From the NCBI GenBank assembly GCA_016185465.1, contig JACPNO010000068.1:1-40423 (forward strand): a stretch of 40,423 nt of DNA, given 5' to 3'. The notes under the pieces are model-generated. The model was not told the DNA's origin, ran no database searches, and worked only from the letters and a program-made list of their open reading frames with translations. This stretch comes from Candidatus Solibacter usitatus. Its GTDB lineage: Bacteria; Acidobacteriota; Terriglobia; Bryobacterales; Bryobacteraceae. The position numbers and the translations under genes were made by a program. Of this stretch, positions 16,928 to 24,306 are shown in pieces. Position 1 is the stretch's first letter, and every line of letters begins with the position of its first letter.

Positions 16928-17581
16928 ATGGTGCGGGACGGTATCCATTACGCGCTGGCGCTCGTGCTATCTGGCGTCGTTGTGTCCTACTTGGGCTCGA
17001 TTTGGCTGGCGGCTCCGCTGTTTGTGCTGGCGGCATTCTGCCTGTACTTTTTCCGCGATCCCGATCGTGCCATCCCCGCAGGCCCGGTGGCAGTATCGCC
17101 GGCCGACGGTAAAGTGGTGGCGGTGAAAGAGGAGGGCGCGAACACCCGGATCAGTATTTTTCTGAATATCTTCGACGTCCACGTCAACCGCACGCCGATC
17201 GCCGGAACTATTGCCGACATTCGCTATCAGAAGGGGCGCTTTCTGGTGGCGAGCCAGGAACGCGCTTCCTCGGAGAACGAACAGAATACGGTTGTCGTGC
17301 AAGGCGACGGCACGCGCGTGACTTTCAAACAAATCGCCGGGCTCATTGCCAGGCGCATTGTATTCAACAAGAAGCTGGGAGACGTGGTGGCCGCGGGCGA
17401 GCGGATCGGATTGATTAAATTCGGGTCGCGCGTGGATGTAATGCTGGGGCCGGAATGGGAGCTTGCCGTCCGCCAGGGCATGCGGGTTCAAGCCGGCGCG
17501 AGCATACTGGCCCGGCTGCGGGAACCGGCGCTGGTGGAGCGAGCCTCTGCCAGGCAAGAGGCGGGAGCGTGGCGGGATTGA
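16928..17581 (+). CDS. psd: Phosphatidylserine decarboxylase proenzyme
   Basis: Converts phosphatidylserine to phosphatidylethanolamine at the inner membrane. This is the short, single-domain form (217 residues). Two hydrophobic helices near the N-terminus (about 8-40) anchor it. [10 protein letters not shown] and [10 protein letters not shown] are conserved early motifs, [16 protein letters not shown] is the active-site strand, and the self-cleavage site is Gly166-Ser167 in IKFGSRVDV, which creates the pyruvoyl group. The next gene, pssA, makes its substrate and overlaps it by 13 bases, so the pair is translationally coupled. Confidence 0.95.
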   Translation: MVRDGIHYALALVLSGVVVSYLGSIWLAAPLFVLAAFCLYFFRDPDRAIPAGPVAVSPADGKVVAVKEEGANTRISIFLNIFDVHVNRTPIAGTIADIRYQKGRFLVASQERASSENEQNTVVVQGDGTRVTFKQIAGLIARRIVFNKKLGDVVAAGERIGLIKFGSRVDVMLGPEWELAVRQGMRVQAGASILARLREPALVERASARQEAGAWRD

Positions 17582-18459
17582 AACTACAGCGCTGGATAGA
17601 GCCGCAATCACCGGACCGGCGCCCTCCGCGGGCGGCTTACGCTCTTCCCACGCTGTTCACCGCGGGCAACCTTTTCCTCGGATTCCTTTCCGTGATGCGC
17701 ACCATTCAGGGCTCCATTCTGGCGTCGACCGGCGCGCCCGGCGCGGAACAGCATTACGCTTTTGCCGCCGCCACTATCGGCGTGGCGGTATTGCTGGACG
17801 GCCTCGACGGCCGCATCGCGCGCATGACCAACACCACCAGCGATTTCGGCCGTGAAATGGATTCTCTCGCCGACGTGATTAGCTTCGGCATCGCGCCGGC
17901 GGTGCTGGCATTCGCCTGGGGCGTGCAATCGGTAGATCCGGTTATCGGCGTGGGGTTGCGGAAGCAGATTCTGAGTGCCGGGCATTTCGTCGCGTTTCTG
18001 TTCCTGTTGTGCGGATCGGCGCGTCTGGCCCGCTTCAACGTGCAGAAAAATCCGGTGCCCAAGAATCCCGGCCGGCCCAATCGCAAGTACTTCGTCGGAT
18101 TGCCGATTCCCGCTGGGGCGGCCATGGTGGCAGCCGTGGTGTATTCCAATTCCGAGCCCGTTACGAATTGGATGTGGACCGTTGCCTGGATCGGCCTGCT
18201 CGCGCTGCTCTCGTTTCTGATGGTCAGTACTTGGCGCTATTACAGTTTCAAGGACGTCAGCCTGCTGCGCCCGCGCTCCCCGCTCACCGTAATCCTGCTG
18301 GGCATTGTCATTTATCTTTTCTGGCACTACTCGCAGTTGGGGCTGCTGGCCATGGCGATCGTTTACGTCGGCAGCGGCGTGGTGATCCGTATTGGCGGAA
18401 TTGTGCGCCGTCTGTTCCGGCCAACACCGCCTCCGCCGCCGGAGCCGACCGTTGCCTAG
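17569..18459 (+). CDS. pssA: CDP-diacylglycerol--serine O-phosphatidyltransferase
   Basis: Makes phosphatidylserine from CDP-diacylglycerol and serine in the inner membrane. The family signature DG-x2-AR-x8-G-x3-D-x3-D is present in the stretch [20 protein letters not shown] followed by SLAD, with the adjacent conserved SFGIAPA. About seven transmembrane segments follow the signature pattern, and the tail is proline-rich. I use the GTG at 17569 (V-A-G-L-K), inside the end of psd; the long open frame further upstream is antisense-like filler in the psd frame. Together psd and pssA supply phosphatidylethanolamine. Confidence 0.93.
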   Translation: MAGLKLQRWIEPQSPDRRPPRAAYALPTLFTAGNLFLGFLSVMRTIQGSILASTGAPGAEQHYAFAAATIGVAVLLDGLDGRIARMTNTTSDFGREMDSLADVISFGIAPAVLAFAWGVQSVDPVIGVGLRKQILSAGHFVAFLFLLCGSARLARFNVQKNPVPKNPGRPNRKYFVGLPIPAGAAMVAAVVYSNSEPVTNWMWTVAWIGLLALLSFLMVSTWRYYSFKDVSLLRPRSPLTVILLGIVIYLFWHYSQLGLLAMAIVYVGSGVVIRIGGIVRRLFRPTPPPPPEPTVA

Positions 18460-19444
18460 GTCCGCCACCGTCGCGCTGATCGGCGGCGACTCGCTGATGG
18501 GCCGCGAGATTCGCGACGTCTTCGCTGCTGCTTCTCCCGGCGTGAACCTTCGCCTGATTGCCGCCGACGACGAGGAAACAGGCGCGCTGACCGAGCAGGC
18601 CGGGGAAGCCACGTTTCTTGCCGGCCTGGACGCGAGCAATCTGGAAGACGCCACGGCCGTGTTTCTGGCGGCCTCGGTCGAATCCACACGCCAGGCCATG
18701 AAGCTCGCGCCTGGTTCCGGCCTCATCGATCTCACCTACGCCGCCGAAGACAAGCCTACGGCGCGGCTGCGCGCGCCCATGGTGGAACCGAAAGGGTACA
18801 AGACGCCGCGCGGCGCGATTCACGTCATCGCCAACGCCGCCGCGATTGCCGTCACCCTGGTGCTCAACCGGCTGCACCCGCACTTCACCGTGCGCCGGTC
18901 GCTCATGCATGTTTTCGAACCGGCGAGTGAGCGCGGCAGGCGCGGCCTGGATGAGCTGCAGCAGCAAACCGTGAGCCTGCTGGCATTCAAGGGCATACCG
19001 AAGAAAGTTTTCGACGCGCAGCTGGCTTTCAATTTGCTGGCGCGTTATGGCGAGGAAGCGCCGCAAGCTCTGGAAGAAGCGGAGCTGCGCATCGAGCGCC
19101 ACCTGGCCACGCTCCTATCCAATTCGAGCCAGGCGCCCATGCCCTCGCTGCGTCTGGTGCAAGCGCCGGTGTTTCACGGCTATGCGATCTCGCTGTGGGT
19201 GGAGTTTGAATCGAATCCCGGAGTCGGCGCCATTGAAGCGGCGCTCGATGCTGAGCCCATCGACCTGCGGGTAAGCGAGGCGGAGCCGCCCAACATCGTG
19301 GGCGCTGCCGGACAATCCGGCATCTCCATGGGAGGCGTGGCGCTCGACCGCAATCATACCCAAGCCTGCTGGCTGTGGATTGCGCTGGACAATCTCCGGC
19401 TGCAGGCGGAGAACGCCGTCGCGGTCGCCCGAGAGCTGGTTTAA
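18452..19444 (+). CDS. USG-1-like aspartate-semialdehyde dehydrogenase homologue, catalytic cysteine lost
   Basis: A 330-residue protein of the Asd/ArgC fold. VALIGGDSLMGREI is the nucleotide-binding turn. The dimerisation domain is recognisable from RRGLDELQQQTVSLLAFKGI and VFDAQLAFNLL, and later VQAPVFHGYAIS. These match the USG-1 type better than true Asd. Where active Asd has Asn-Cys, the protein reads HVIANAAAIAV, so the nucleophile is missing and dehydrogenase activity is unlikely. Start is uncertain: TTG at 18452 overlaps pssA by eight bases and leaves the Rossmann strand intact. The next gene begins in the stop codon (TAATG). Its role is unknown. Confidence 0.8.
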   Translation: MPRSATVALIGGDSLMGREIRDVFAAASPGVNLRLIAADDEETGALTEQAGEATFLAGLDASNLEDATAVFLAASVESTRQAMKLAPGSGLIDLTYAAEDKPTARLRAPMVEPKGYKTPRGAIHVIANAAAIAVTLVLNRLHPHFTVRRSLMHVFEPASERGRRGLDELQQQTVSLLAFKGIPKKVFDAQLAFNLLARYGEEAPQALEEAELRIERHLATLLSNSSQAPMPSLRLVQAPVFHGYAISLWVEFESNPGVGAIEAALDAEPIDLRVSEAEPPNIVGAAGQSGISMGGVALDRNHTQACWLWIALDNLRLQAENAVAVARELV

Positions 19445-19968
19445 TGGCTGCGAAGCGCTTGGCCTTTCTCATTCCCGCAGTGCTGTGCCTGCTTTCCGGT
19501 TGTGGCTATCATGTGGCCGGCACTGTCAACACGCTGCCCACCAACGTAAAGACCATCGCCATTCCGGCTTTCGGCAACACCACCACGCGCTATAAGCTGG
19601 GGGACCAGATGGCGGCGGCTCTCACCCGGGAATTCATCACGCGTTCCCGCTATCGCATTGTGGCCGATCCCGGCGAAGCCGATGCCGTGCTCACAGGAAG
19701 CGTGATCAATTTCTTCGCCTACCCCACGGTCTTCGATCCGACTACCAGCCGCGCTGCCGGCGTGCAGGCCATCGTGCAGCTCCAGGTGACGCTGCGCGAC
19801 CACGCGTCCAACAAGGTCCTTTTTTCCCGGCCGCACATGGACTTCCGCCAGAACTATGAAATCAGCACCGATGCGGCGACCTACTTCGACGAGAGCAGCA
19901 TGGCCATGGAGCGCCTGAGCCGCGATTTGGCGCGCTCGGTGGTGAGCGCGATCCTGGAAAACTTCTGA
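19444..19968 (+). CDS. lptE: LPS-assembly lipoprotein LptE
   Basis: Outer-membrane lipoprotein that plugs LptD and helps place lipopolysaccharide on the cell surface. The 174-residue protein has a lipoprotein signal (LIPAVLCLLSGCGYHVAG) with the lipobox LLSGC. KTIAIPAFGNTTTRYKLGDQ is the first conserved segment of the mature domain, then LTREFITRSRYRI and DAVLTGSVINF, the LptE strand-helix pattern. The ATG shares one base with the preceding stop, and its stop shares one base with the holA start, so the three are tightly coupled. lptE-holA order is common across bacteria. LptE indicates an LPS-bearing diderm. Confidence 0.9.
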   Translation: MAAKRLAFLIPAVLCLLSGCGYHVAGTVNTLPTNVKTIAIPAFGNTTTRYKLGDQMAAALTREFITRSRYRIVADPGEADAVLTGSVINFFAYPTVFDPTTSRAAGVQAIVQLQVTLRDHASNKVLFSRPHMDFRQNYEISTDAATYFDESSMAMERLSRDLARSVVSAILENF

Positions 19969-21032
19969 TGACGCCGGTGCAATTCCAAGCACAGATGAAG
20001 CGCAAAGAAATTGCGCCCGCCTATCTATTCCTTGGCGCCGAGGGCTATCAGCGCGCGCGCTGCCGTGCGGCGCTGCTCGATGCCATGCTTAGCGCTGAGG
20101 AGCGCGAAGAGGGCATCGCGCGCCACGACCTGGGCGAAAGCTCGCTCGCCGAAGTGATTGATGACGCCCGCGCTCTCTCCCTGTTCGCGGCTCGCCGCGT
20201 GCTGCTGATTTCCAATGCCGAAGCCGCGCTGCCGCGTCAAAAGGGCGATGACGACGATGGCGATGGCGAATCCGCCGAAGACGGCGCAGCACTGCTGGCG
20301 GCCTATTTGAAGGACCCGTCGCCTGGCGTCGTGCTCTTGTTTGACGCGCAGCGCTTCGAATTCGAAGGCGATGAGCGCAAGAAGCTGGAGCGCGTCGGCA
20401 AATTCTATTCCGCCATTCGCGAGACGGTGGAGATGCGCCGCATCCCGGCCGAAGAAGCCCGCGTCGAAGCCAAAGCGCTGGCCTTGAAAGCAGGGGTGAC
20501 GATCGAGCCGACGGCGTTGGATTTGCTGGTCGAATCGCTGGGCGCGGACCTGGCGCGCATTGCGGTCGAAATCGAAAAGCTGTCGCTCTACGCCGTTGGC
20601 GGGCGGACGATTTCGGCCGAGCAGGTCTCGCTGCTGGTGCCGGAAGCGCGCGCCACCACGATTTTCATTCTGGTGAACGCGCTCGGCCGCCGCGACCGGG
20701 CGCGTGGCCTGGAAATTTTGGATACATTATGCCGCGAAGGCGAGTACCTGCCGCTCGCGCTTACGTTCCTTTCCACGCAATTCCGCCTGGCGCTGGCCGC
20801 CAAGGAAGCCGGACTGCGCAGCGCGGGACAACTGCAAGGGCATTTCTCGAAAGCGGGCGTCGCCATGTGGGGCTCGCGCGCCGAGCAGATCTATCAGACC
20901 ATGTCGCGGTTTTCGAAAAATCAGCTGGAAAGGGCGCTGGAGCTCGTGTTCACAGCCGACCGGGACCTGCGCAGCGCGCGGCCCGACGACCGGATCGTGA
21001 TGGAGCGGTTCGTGTTGGAGCTTACGGCGTAG
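19968..21032 (+). CDS. holA: DNA polymerase III subunit delta
   Basis: The clamp-loader subunit that opens the DnaN ring. The 354-residue protein has the normal three-domain delta layout: PAYLFLGAEGYQRARCRAAL is the degenerate P-loop region, RRVLLISNAEAALP follows, domain II carries AGVTIEPTALDLLVESLGAD, and the C-terminal collar domain includes IFILVNALGRRDRARGLEIL. An acidic linker (DDDDGDGESAEDG, about residues 93-105) is an addition of unknown role. It begins in the lptE stop (TGATG) and converges with rpsT three bases after its stop. With holB and dnaN also in the window, the clamp-loading set is well represented. Confidence 0.92.
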   Translation: MTPVQFQAQMKRKEIAPAYLFLGAEGYQRARCRAALLDAMLSAEEREEGIARHDLGESSLAEVIDDARALSLFAARRVLLISNAEAALPRQKGDDDDGDGESAEDGAALLAAYLKDPSPGVVLLFDAQRFEFEGDERKKLERVGKFYSAIRETVEMRRIPAEEARVEAKALALKAGVTIEPTALDLLVESLGADLARIAVEIEKLSLYAVGGRTISAEQVSLLVPEARATTIFILVNALGRRDRARGLEILDTLCREGEYLPLALTFLSTQFRLALAAKEAGLRSAGQLQGHFSKAGVAMWGSRAEQIYQTMSRFSKNQLERALELVFTADRDLRSARPDDRIVMERFVLELTA

Positions 21033-21035
21033 GAA

Positions 21036-21305
21036 CTACCTCGCGGCCAGACCCTTAACCTGCTTGTGGATGTGCGACTTATAGCGGGAAGCCGTGTTCT
21101 TCTTGATGATGCCCAGTTTCACCGAGCGATCGATGATGGAAAAAGCCGTGGGCAGATGCGCCGTGGCCCCGGGCGCGTCTTTCGACGTAATCAGACGCCG
21201 CATGGCGCGGATTTCGTGACGCAGCCGGGTCTTGTTGCGGCGGTTGAACTCGGTTCGCTTCTCGTCTTGCCGTACGCGTTTTAGTGCTGAAAAATGATTC
21301 GCCAT
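21036..21305 (-). CDS. rpsT: 30S ribosomal protein S20
   Basis: Small-subunit protein that binds the 5' domain of 16S rRNA early in assembly. The 89-residue protein is all helix and very basic: [20 protein letters not shown] then [17 protein letters not shown], and the C-terminal [17 protein letters not shown]. Length and both motifs fit S20 well. The holA-rpsT convergent arrangement is frequent in bacteria. Its start lies 25 bases after the stop of the permease gene on the same strand, with no clear ribosome-binding site (TTCACG precedes the ATG). Confidence 0.95.
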   Translation of the reverse strand: MANHFSALKRVRQDEKRTEFNRRNKTRLRHEIRAMRRLITSKDAPGATAHLPTAFSIIDRSVKLGIIKKNTASRYKSHIHKQVKGLAAR

Positions 21306-21330
21306 CGTGAATTTCTAGGATAACACAGGA

Positions 21331-23772
21331 CTACTCGCAGCGCAGAGCCGCGGCCGGATCCAGGCGGATGGCCCTTCGGACCGGCATGTAGGCGGCCAGC
21401 AGCGTTACCAGCAAGAAGAATAGCAGCACCGCAGCGTACATCCAGGCAGAACCTTCGACGGTGGCGCTGGAAAGCGCGCGGATCGTGTTCCTGGCAGCAA
21501 GTGCCATCCCTAAGCCGCAGGCCAGCCCGGCCGCTACCCAGGCCATGGTCGCTCCCAAAATGGTCCGGACGATGTCGCGCCGCCCTGCGCCGAGCGAGAT
21601 GCGAATGGCGATCTCGTTGGTGCGCTGCGAAATCAGGCAGGAGATTACGCTGTACATCCCGGCAGCCGCCATGGTCACGGCCAGCAGCGCAAAGGCGCCG
21701 ATGAGGAACGCGTAGAACCGCGGCTGGGTTACGGAATCCGCAATCAATTCGTCCATCGTAAGAACGCCGAACACGGCTTGCTCGGAATTCGATGACTGAA
21801 TGGCCGTTTTCACCAGCTTCACCAGTTGCGCCGGTGGAATCGCCGAACGCACGACCAGATACTGATTGGTCCAGGAAAACCGCAGCGACGGTAAATAAAC
21901 CTCCGGAAAAGGCGCCGTCTGGAGGCCGCGCGTGCGGACGTTGCCGACCATCCCGACAATCGTCATCGGCTGGCCCGGCTCGAAAATCTGTTTCCCGACG
22001 ATGTCCCGGCCGAGCCCAAACCGGCGCGCGAATTCCTCATTCACGATGGCCACTCTCCAGGGTTCCGTGCCGTCTTCATCGCGGAACATGCGCCCCGCCA
22101 GCAGCGGAATGCGCAGGGTGCGGAAATAATCCCGGCTCACCATGTGGTTATCGGAGGTTACGCTCTTGAGCCTGCCGGTCTGGTCCGTCACTCCGGCGAG
22201 TTCGGTAGGACCGCTGACCGAAGGGCGCAGTGGCGGGCCCGTAACAGTGGCGGCCGAATCCACGCCCGGAATCGCGGCGATTTTTTCCAGGTACTCTTGA
22301 AATCGCACGCTCCCTTTCGGGTCGAGCGCGTTAGGGCGCTGCGGCGGCAGCTTCAGACGCATCGCCAGGATATGATTGGGATCGAAACCCATCGGCGTCG
22401 CAATGAGCGTCCAAAGGTTGTGCGCTACGAGGCCGGCTCCGCAAAGCAAGAACACCGACAATGCCGCTTCGATGGCAATCATGGCGTTACGCCAGCGGCT
22501 GCCTTCATTCGAAATGACGCGCGCGCTAAGGGCCGGCCCCGGCATCCACCGGCTGCCTTTCATTGCCGGGAGCAGTGCGAAAAAAATTGCCGAGGTCACC
22601 GATAGCGCCAAGGTGAATCCGATCGCGCGCGCGTCCAAATGCGCCGATTCCAGCAGCGGACTGCGCACCGGAAGCGCGGCTACCAGCAGGCGCACAATCC
22701 ACCTTGAAGCCAACAGTCCTGCCGCGCCGCCGCATACCGCCAGCACCAAACCCTCCAGTAAGAACTGACGGATGAGGCGCAGCCGGCTCGCGCCCAGGGC
22801 CGCGCGAATCGCAACTTCCCGTCCGCGACGCAGCGAGCGCGCCAGCAGAAGCTGTGCCGTATTTGCGCAGGCAATCAGCAGCAGTACACCGGCGCCTCCC
22901 AACAGCAGCCAAAGCAGCGAGCGTTGTGTTCCTACGATGGCGTCCCGCAGAGGCAGCGTTGCGAAATTGAAGCGGGCCGGCTTGCCATCGCGATTGAGAT
23001 ACGCCGTGGGATGTTCGCGCGCCAAAGCTTCCGCGATGCTGCGCAATTCCGACCCAGCCTCGGCTGGGGTGGCAGTATCCCGCAGCCGCGCCAGGATATG
23101 TTGCTCTGTCCCGCTGGCGTTGGTGCTGAATGGACCGGCTGGCTGGAGTGGATATGAAACGTAAAGGTCCACCGGCTCGGGAATGCGCAGCGTCGGGTAA
23201 TCGAAATGAAACCCGGGCGGCAGTACGCCGACAATCAGCGCAGGTTGACCGTCGAGGCGCAGCGTGCGTCCAACAGCACTCGGATCCGCGCCAAGTTTCG
23301 TGCGCCAGAAAGCGTCGCTCGCCACCACCGCTGCCGTGCGCCCCGGCTGATTTTCTTCCTCAAGAAGCGTCCGGCCCAGCGATGCGCTTACACCCAACAG
23401 CGGAAAAAAAGATGCGGTGACGCGAGCCGCGAAGACACGCACCGGCTCGTCGGCTCCGGTGAGCTGCATGTCGCGGTGCTCGGTGAAGGCGATTTGCTCA
23501 AGCAGATGGCTGCGGGCATTAATTTCCACAAACTCGGAAACGCTCGGGCTCCGGCCGGCTTCTCTGACCACCGTGACCAGCCGCCTGGCATCGCGAAAGG
23601 GCAGCGGGTCCAGAAAGGCCGCTTTCAACAGCGTGAAAATCGCCGCGTTGCCGCCGATGCCAAGAGCGAGCACCAACACGATCAGAGCGGAAGTACCGGC
23701 GTCGCGCCGCAGCAGGACCACGCCGTGGCGCACATCCTGTAGCGAAGACGCCAGCACACCGCTGAGTCCCAT
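21331..23772 (-). CDS. MacB/FtsX-type ABC transporter permease (ADOP family), no ATPase domain
   Basis: An 813-residue permease of the kind found in many copies in Acidobacteria. After a cytoplasmic N-terminus, SALIVLVLALGIGGNAAIFT is the first transmembrane helix and ends in the family motif. A large periplasmic MacB-like core domain follows (for example VAARVTASFFPLLGVSASLG-like stretch around residue 120 and VGRTLRLDGQPALIVGVLPP). Three FtsX helices lie at about 265-380, a second periplasmic core follows, and three helices end the protein. I choose ATG 23772 with AGGTGG before it over a GTG three codons upstream. No partner ATPase is adjacent. Substrate unknown; peptide, macrolide or lipoprotein transport is typical of the fold. 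Confidence 0.85.
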   Translation of the reverse strand: MGLSGVLASSLQDVRHGVVLLRRDAGTSALIVLVLALGIGGNAAIFTLLKAAFLDPLPFRDARRLVTVVREAGRSPSVSEFVEINARSHLLEQIAFTEHRDMQLTGADEPVRVFAARVTASFFPLLGVSASLGRTLLEEENQPGRTAAVVASDAFWRTKLGADPSAVGRTLRLDGQPALIVGVLPPGFHFDYPTLRIPEPVDLYVSYPLQPAGPFSTNASGTEQHILARLRDTATPAEAGSELRSIAEALAREHPTAYLNRDGKPARFNFATLPLRDAIVGTQRSLLWLLLGGAGVLLLIACANTAQLLLARSLRRGREVAIRAALGASRLRLIRQFLLEGLVLAVCGGAAGLLASRWIVRLLVAALPVRSPLLESAHLDARAIGFTLALSVTSAIFFALLPAMKGSRWMPGPALSARVISNEGSRWRNAMIAIEAALSVFLLCGAGLVAHNLWTLIATPMGFDPNHILAMRLKLPPQRPNALDPKGSVRFQEYLEKIAAIPGVDSAATVTGPPLRPSVSGPTELAGVTDQTGRLKSVTSDNHMVSRDYFRTLRIPLLAGRMFRDEDGTEPWRVAIVNEEFARRFGLGRDIVGKQIFEPGQPMTIVGMVGNVRTRGLQTAPFPEVYLPSLRFSWTNQYLVVRSAIPPAQLVKLVKTAIQSSNSEQAVFGVLTMDELIADSVTQPRFYAFLIGAFALLAVTMAAAGMYSVISCLISQRTNEIAIRISLGAGRRDIVRTILGATMAWVAAGLACGLGMALAARNTIRALSSATVEGSAWMYAAVLLFFLLVTLLAAYMPVRRAIRLDPAAALRCE

Positions 23773-24059
23773 GGTTTCCACCTATATCACATATCAAATT
23801 ATTCTTGGGACAGTCCAGGCGGCGTGTGTCCAGTAGGGCACGGTCGAAAAGGCGGGTTTGAAACCCGCCCCTACATTCATTTTCACGGTTTTCTTGGCAC
23901 AGACGCCCTATGAAACCGAACGGGTCAGCGAATCCTGTGTAGGGGCGGGTTTCAAACCCGCCCGCGATCGGCAATCCAGAGAGATCAGCGTGTCGAGATC
24001 CGGTTTGTCCCGATTCGCCGATCGGCATAACGCGAAACTCCGTGCTATCCTCGTAAAGT
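23773..24059. other. Intergenic region with REP-like pair and riboswitch promoter zone
   Basis: This stretch carries no credible gene. It holds a perfect inverted pair of palindromes (23851-23962, separate entry). Near its right end, TGC followed by TATCCT (24044-24051) could be an extended -10 for the B12 leader; no clear -35 was found. Confidence 0.5.
23851..23962. repeat. REP-like inverted pair with GTAG foot
   Basis: Arms at 23851-23875 and 23938-23962 are perfect 25-base reverse complements, 62 bases apart. Each contains the 19-base palindrome GGCGGGTTTGAAACCCGCC (one arm with G, the other with C at the centre). Read from the outside of each stem, the foot is GTAG followed by GG. A GTAG or GGAG foot beside a GC-rich hairpin, in opposed pairs, is the known plan of REP/BIME elements moved by TnpA-REP (RAYT) enzymes. 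No such enzyme is in the window. Confidence 0.8.
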
Positions 24060-24230
24060 CTTTGAAGCTTTCTGGTAGTTGTTTGGGAAGCTGGTGAAAA
24101 TCCAGCACGGCCCCGCCACTGTAAGCGTCGAGGGTTGATCACGCAGTTCAAGCCACTGTTCCCGCTTGGGAATGGGAAGGCCGATCGGCCCGTTGAAGCG
24201 CAAGTCAGGAGACCGACCAGGGAGATTCCG
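24060..24230 (+). promoter_or_regulatory. Cobalamin (B12) riboswitch
   Basis: The leader of the btuB-like gene carries the hallmarks of the cobalamin element: GGGAAGCTGGTGAAAATCC at about 24092-24114, then GCCACTGTAAGC, and later GGGAATGGGAAGG. The B12 box AAGTCAGGAGACC is at 24202-24214. Adenosylcobalamin or a relative should bind here and lower expression of the genes downstream. Boundaries are approximate because I could not fold the RNA. A hairpin containing the ribosome-binding site follows at 24285-24301, which suggests control of translation. Confidence 0.93.
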
Positions 24231-24284
24231 TTCGCGCGGCGCAACACCGCAGGCTGGCGGAACCAATTCGTAGACACGAAGCAC

Positions 24285-24301
24285 GGCAGCGGAGGGCTGC
24301 C
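24285..24301 (+). promoter_or_regulatory. Hairpin with ribosome-binding site in its loop (riboswitch expression platform)
   Basis: GGCAGC and GCTGCC form a perfect 6-base stem around GGAGG, the ribosome-binding site of the gene starting at 24307. In translational cobalamin riboswitches a hairpin of this kind makes a loop-loop contact with the aptamer. No terminator T-run is present, in keeping with translational control. Confidence 0.6.
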
Positions 24302-24306
24302 TGAAT

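Noticed and set aside
23851-23962. Palindromic units considered as a CRISPR array
   Set aside because: Only two units, in opposite directions, with no regular spacers and no cas gene.
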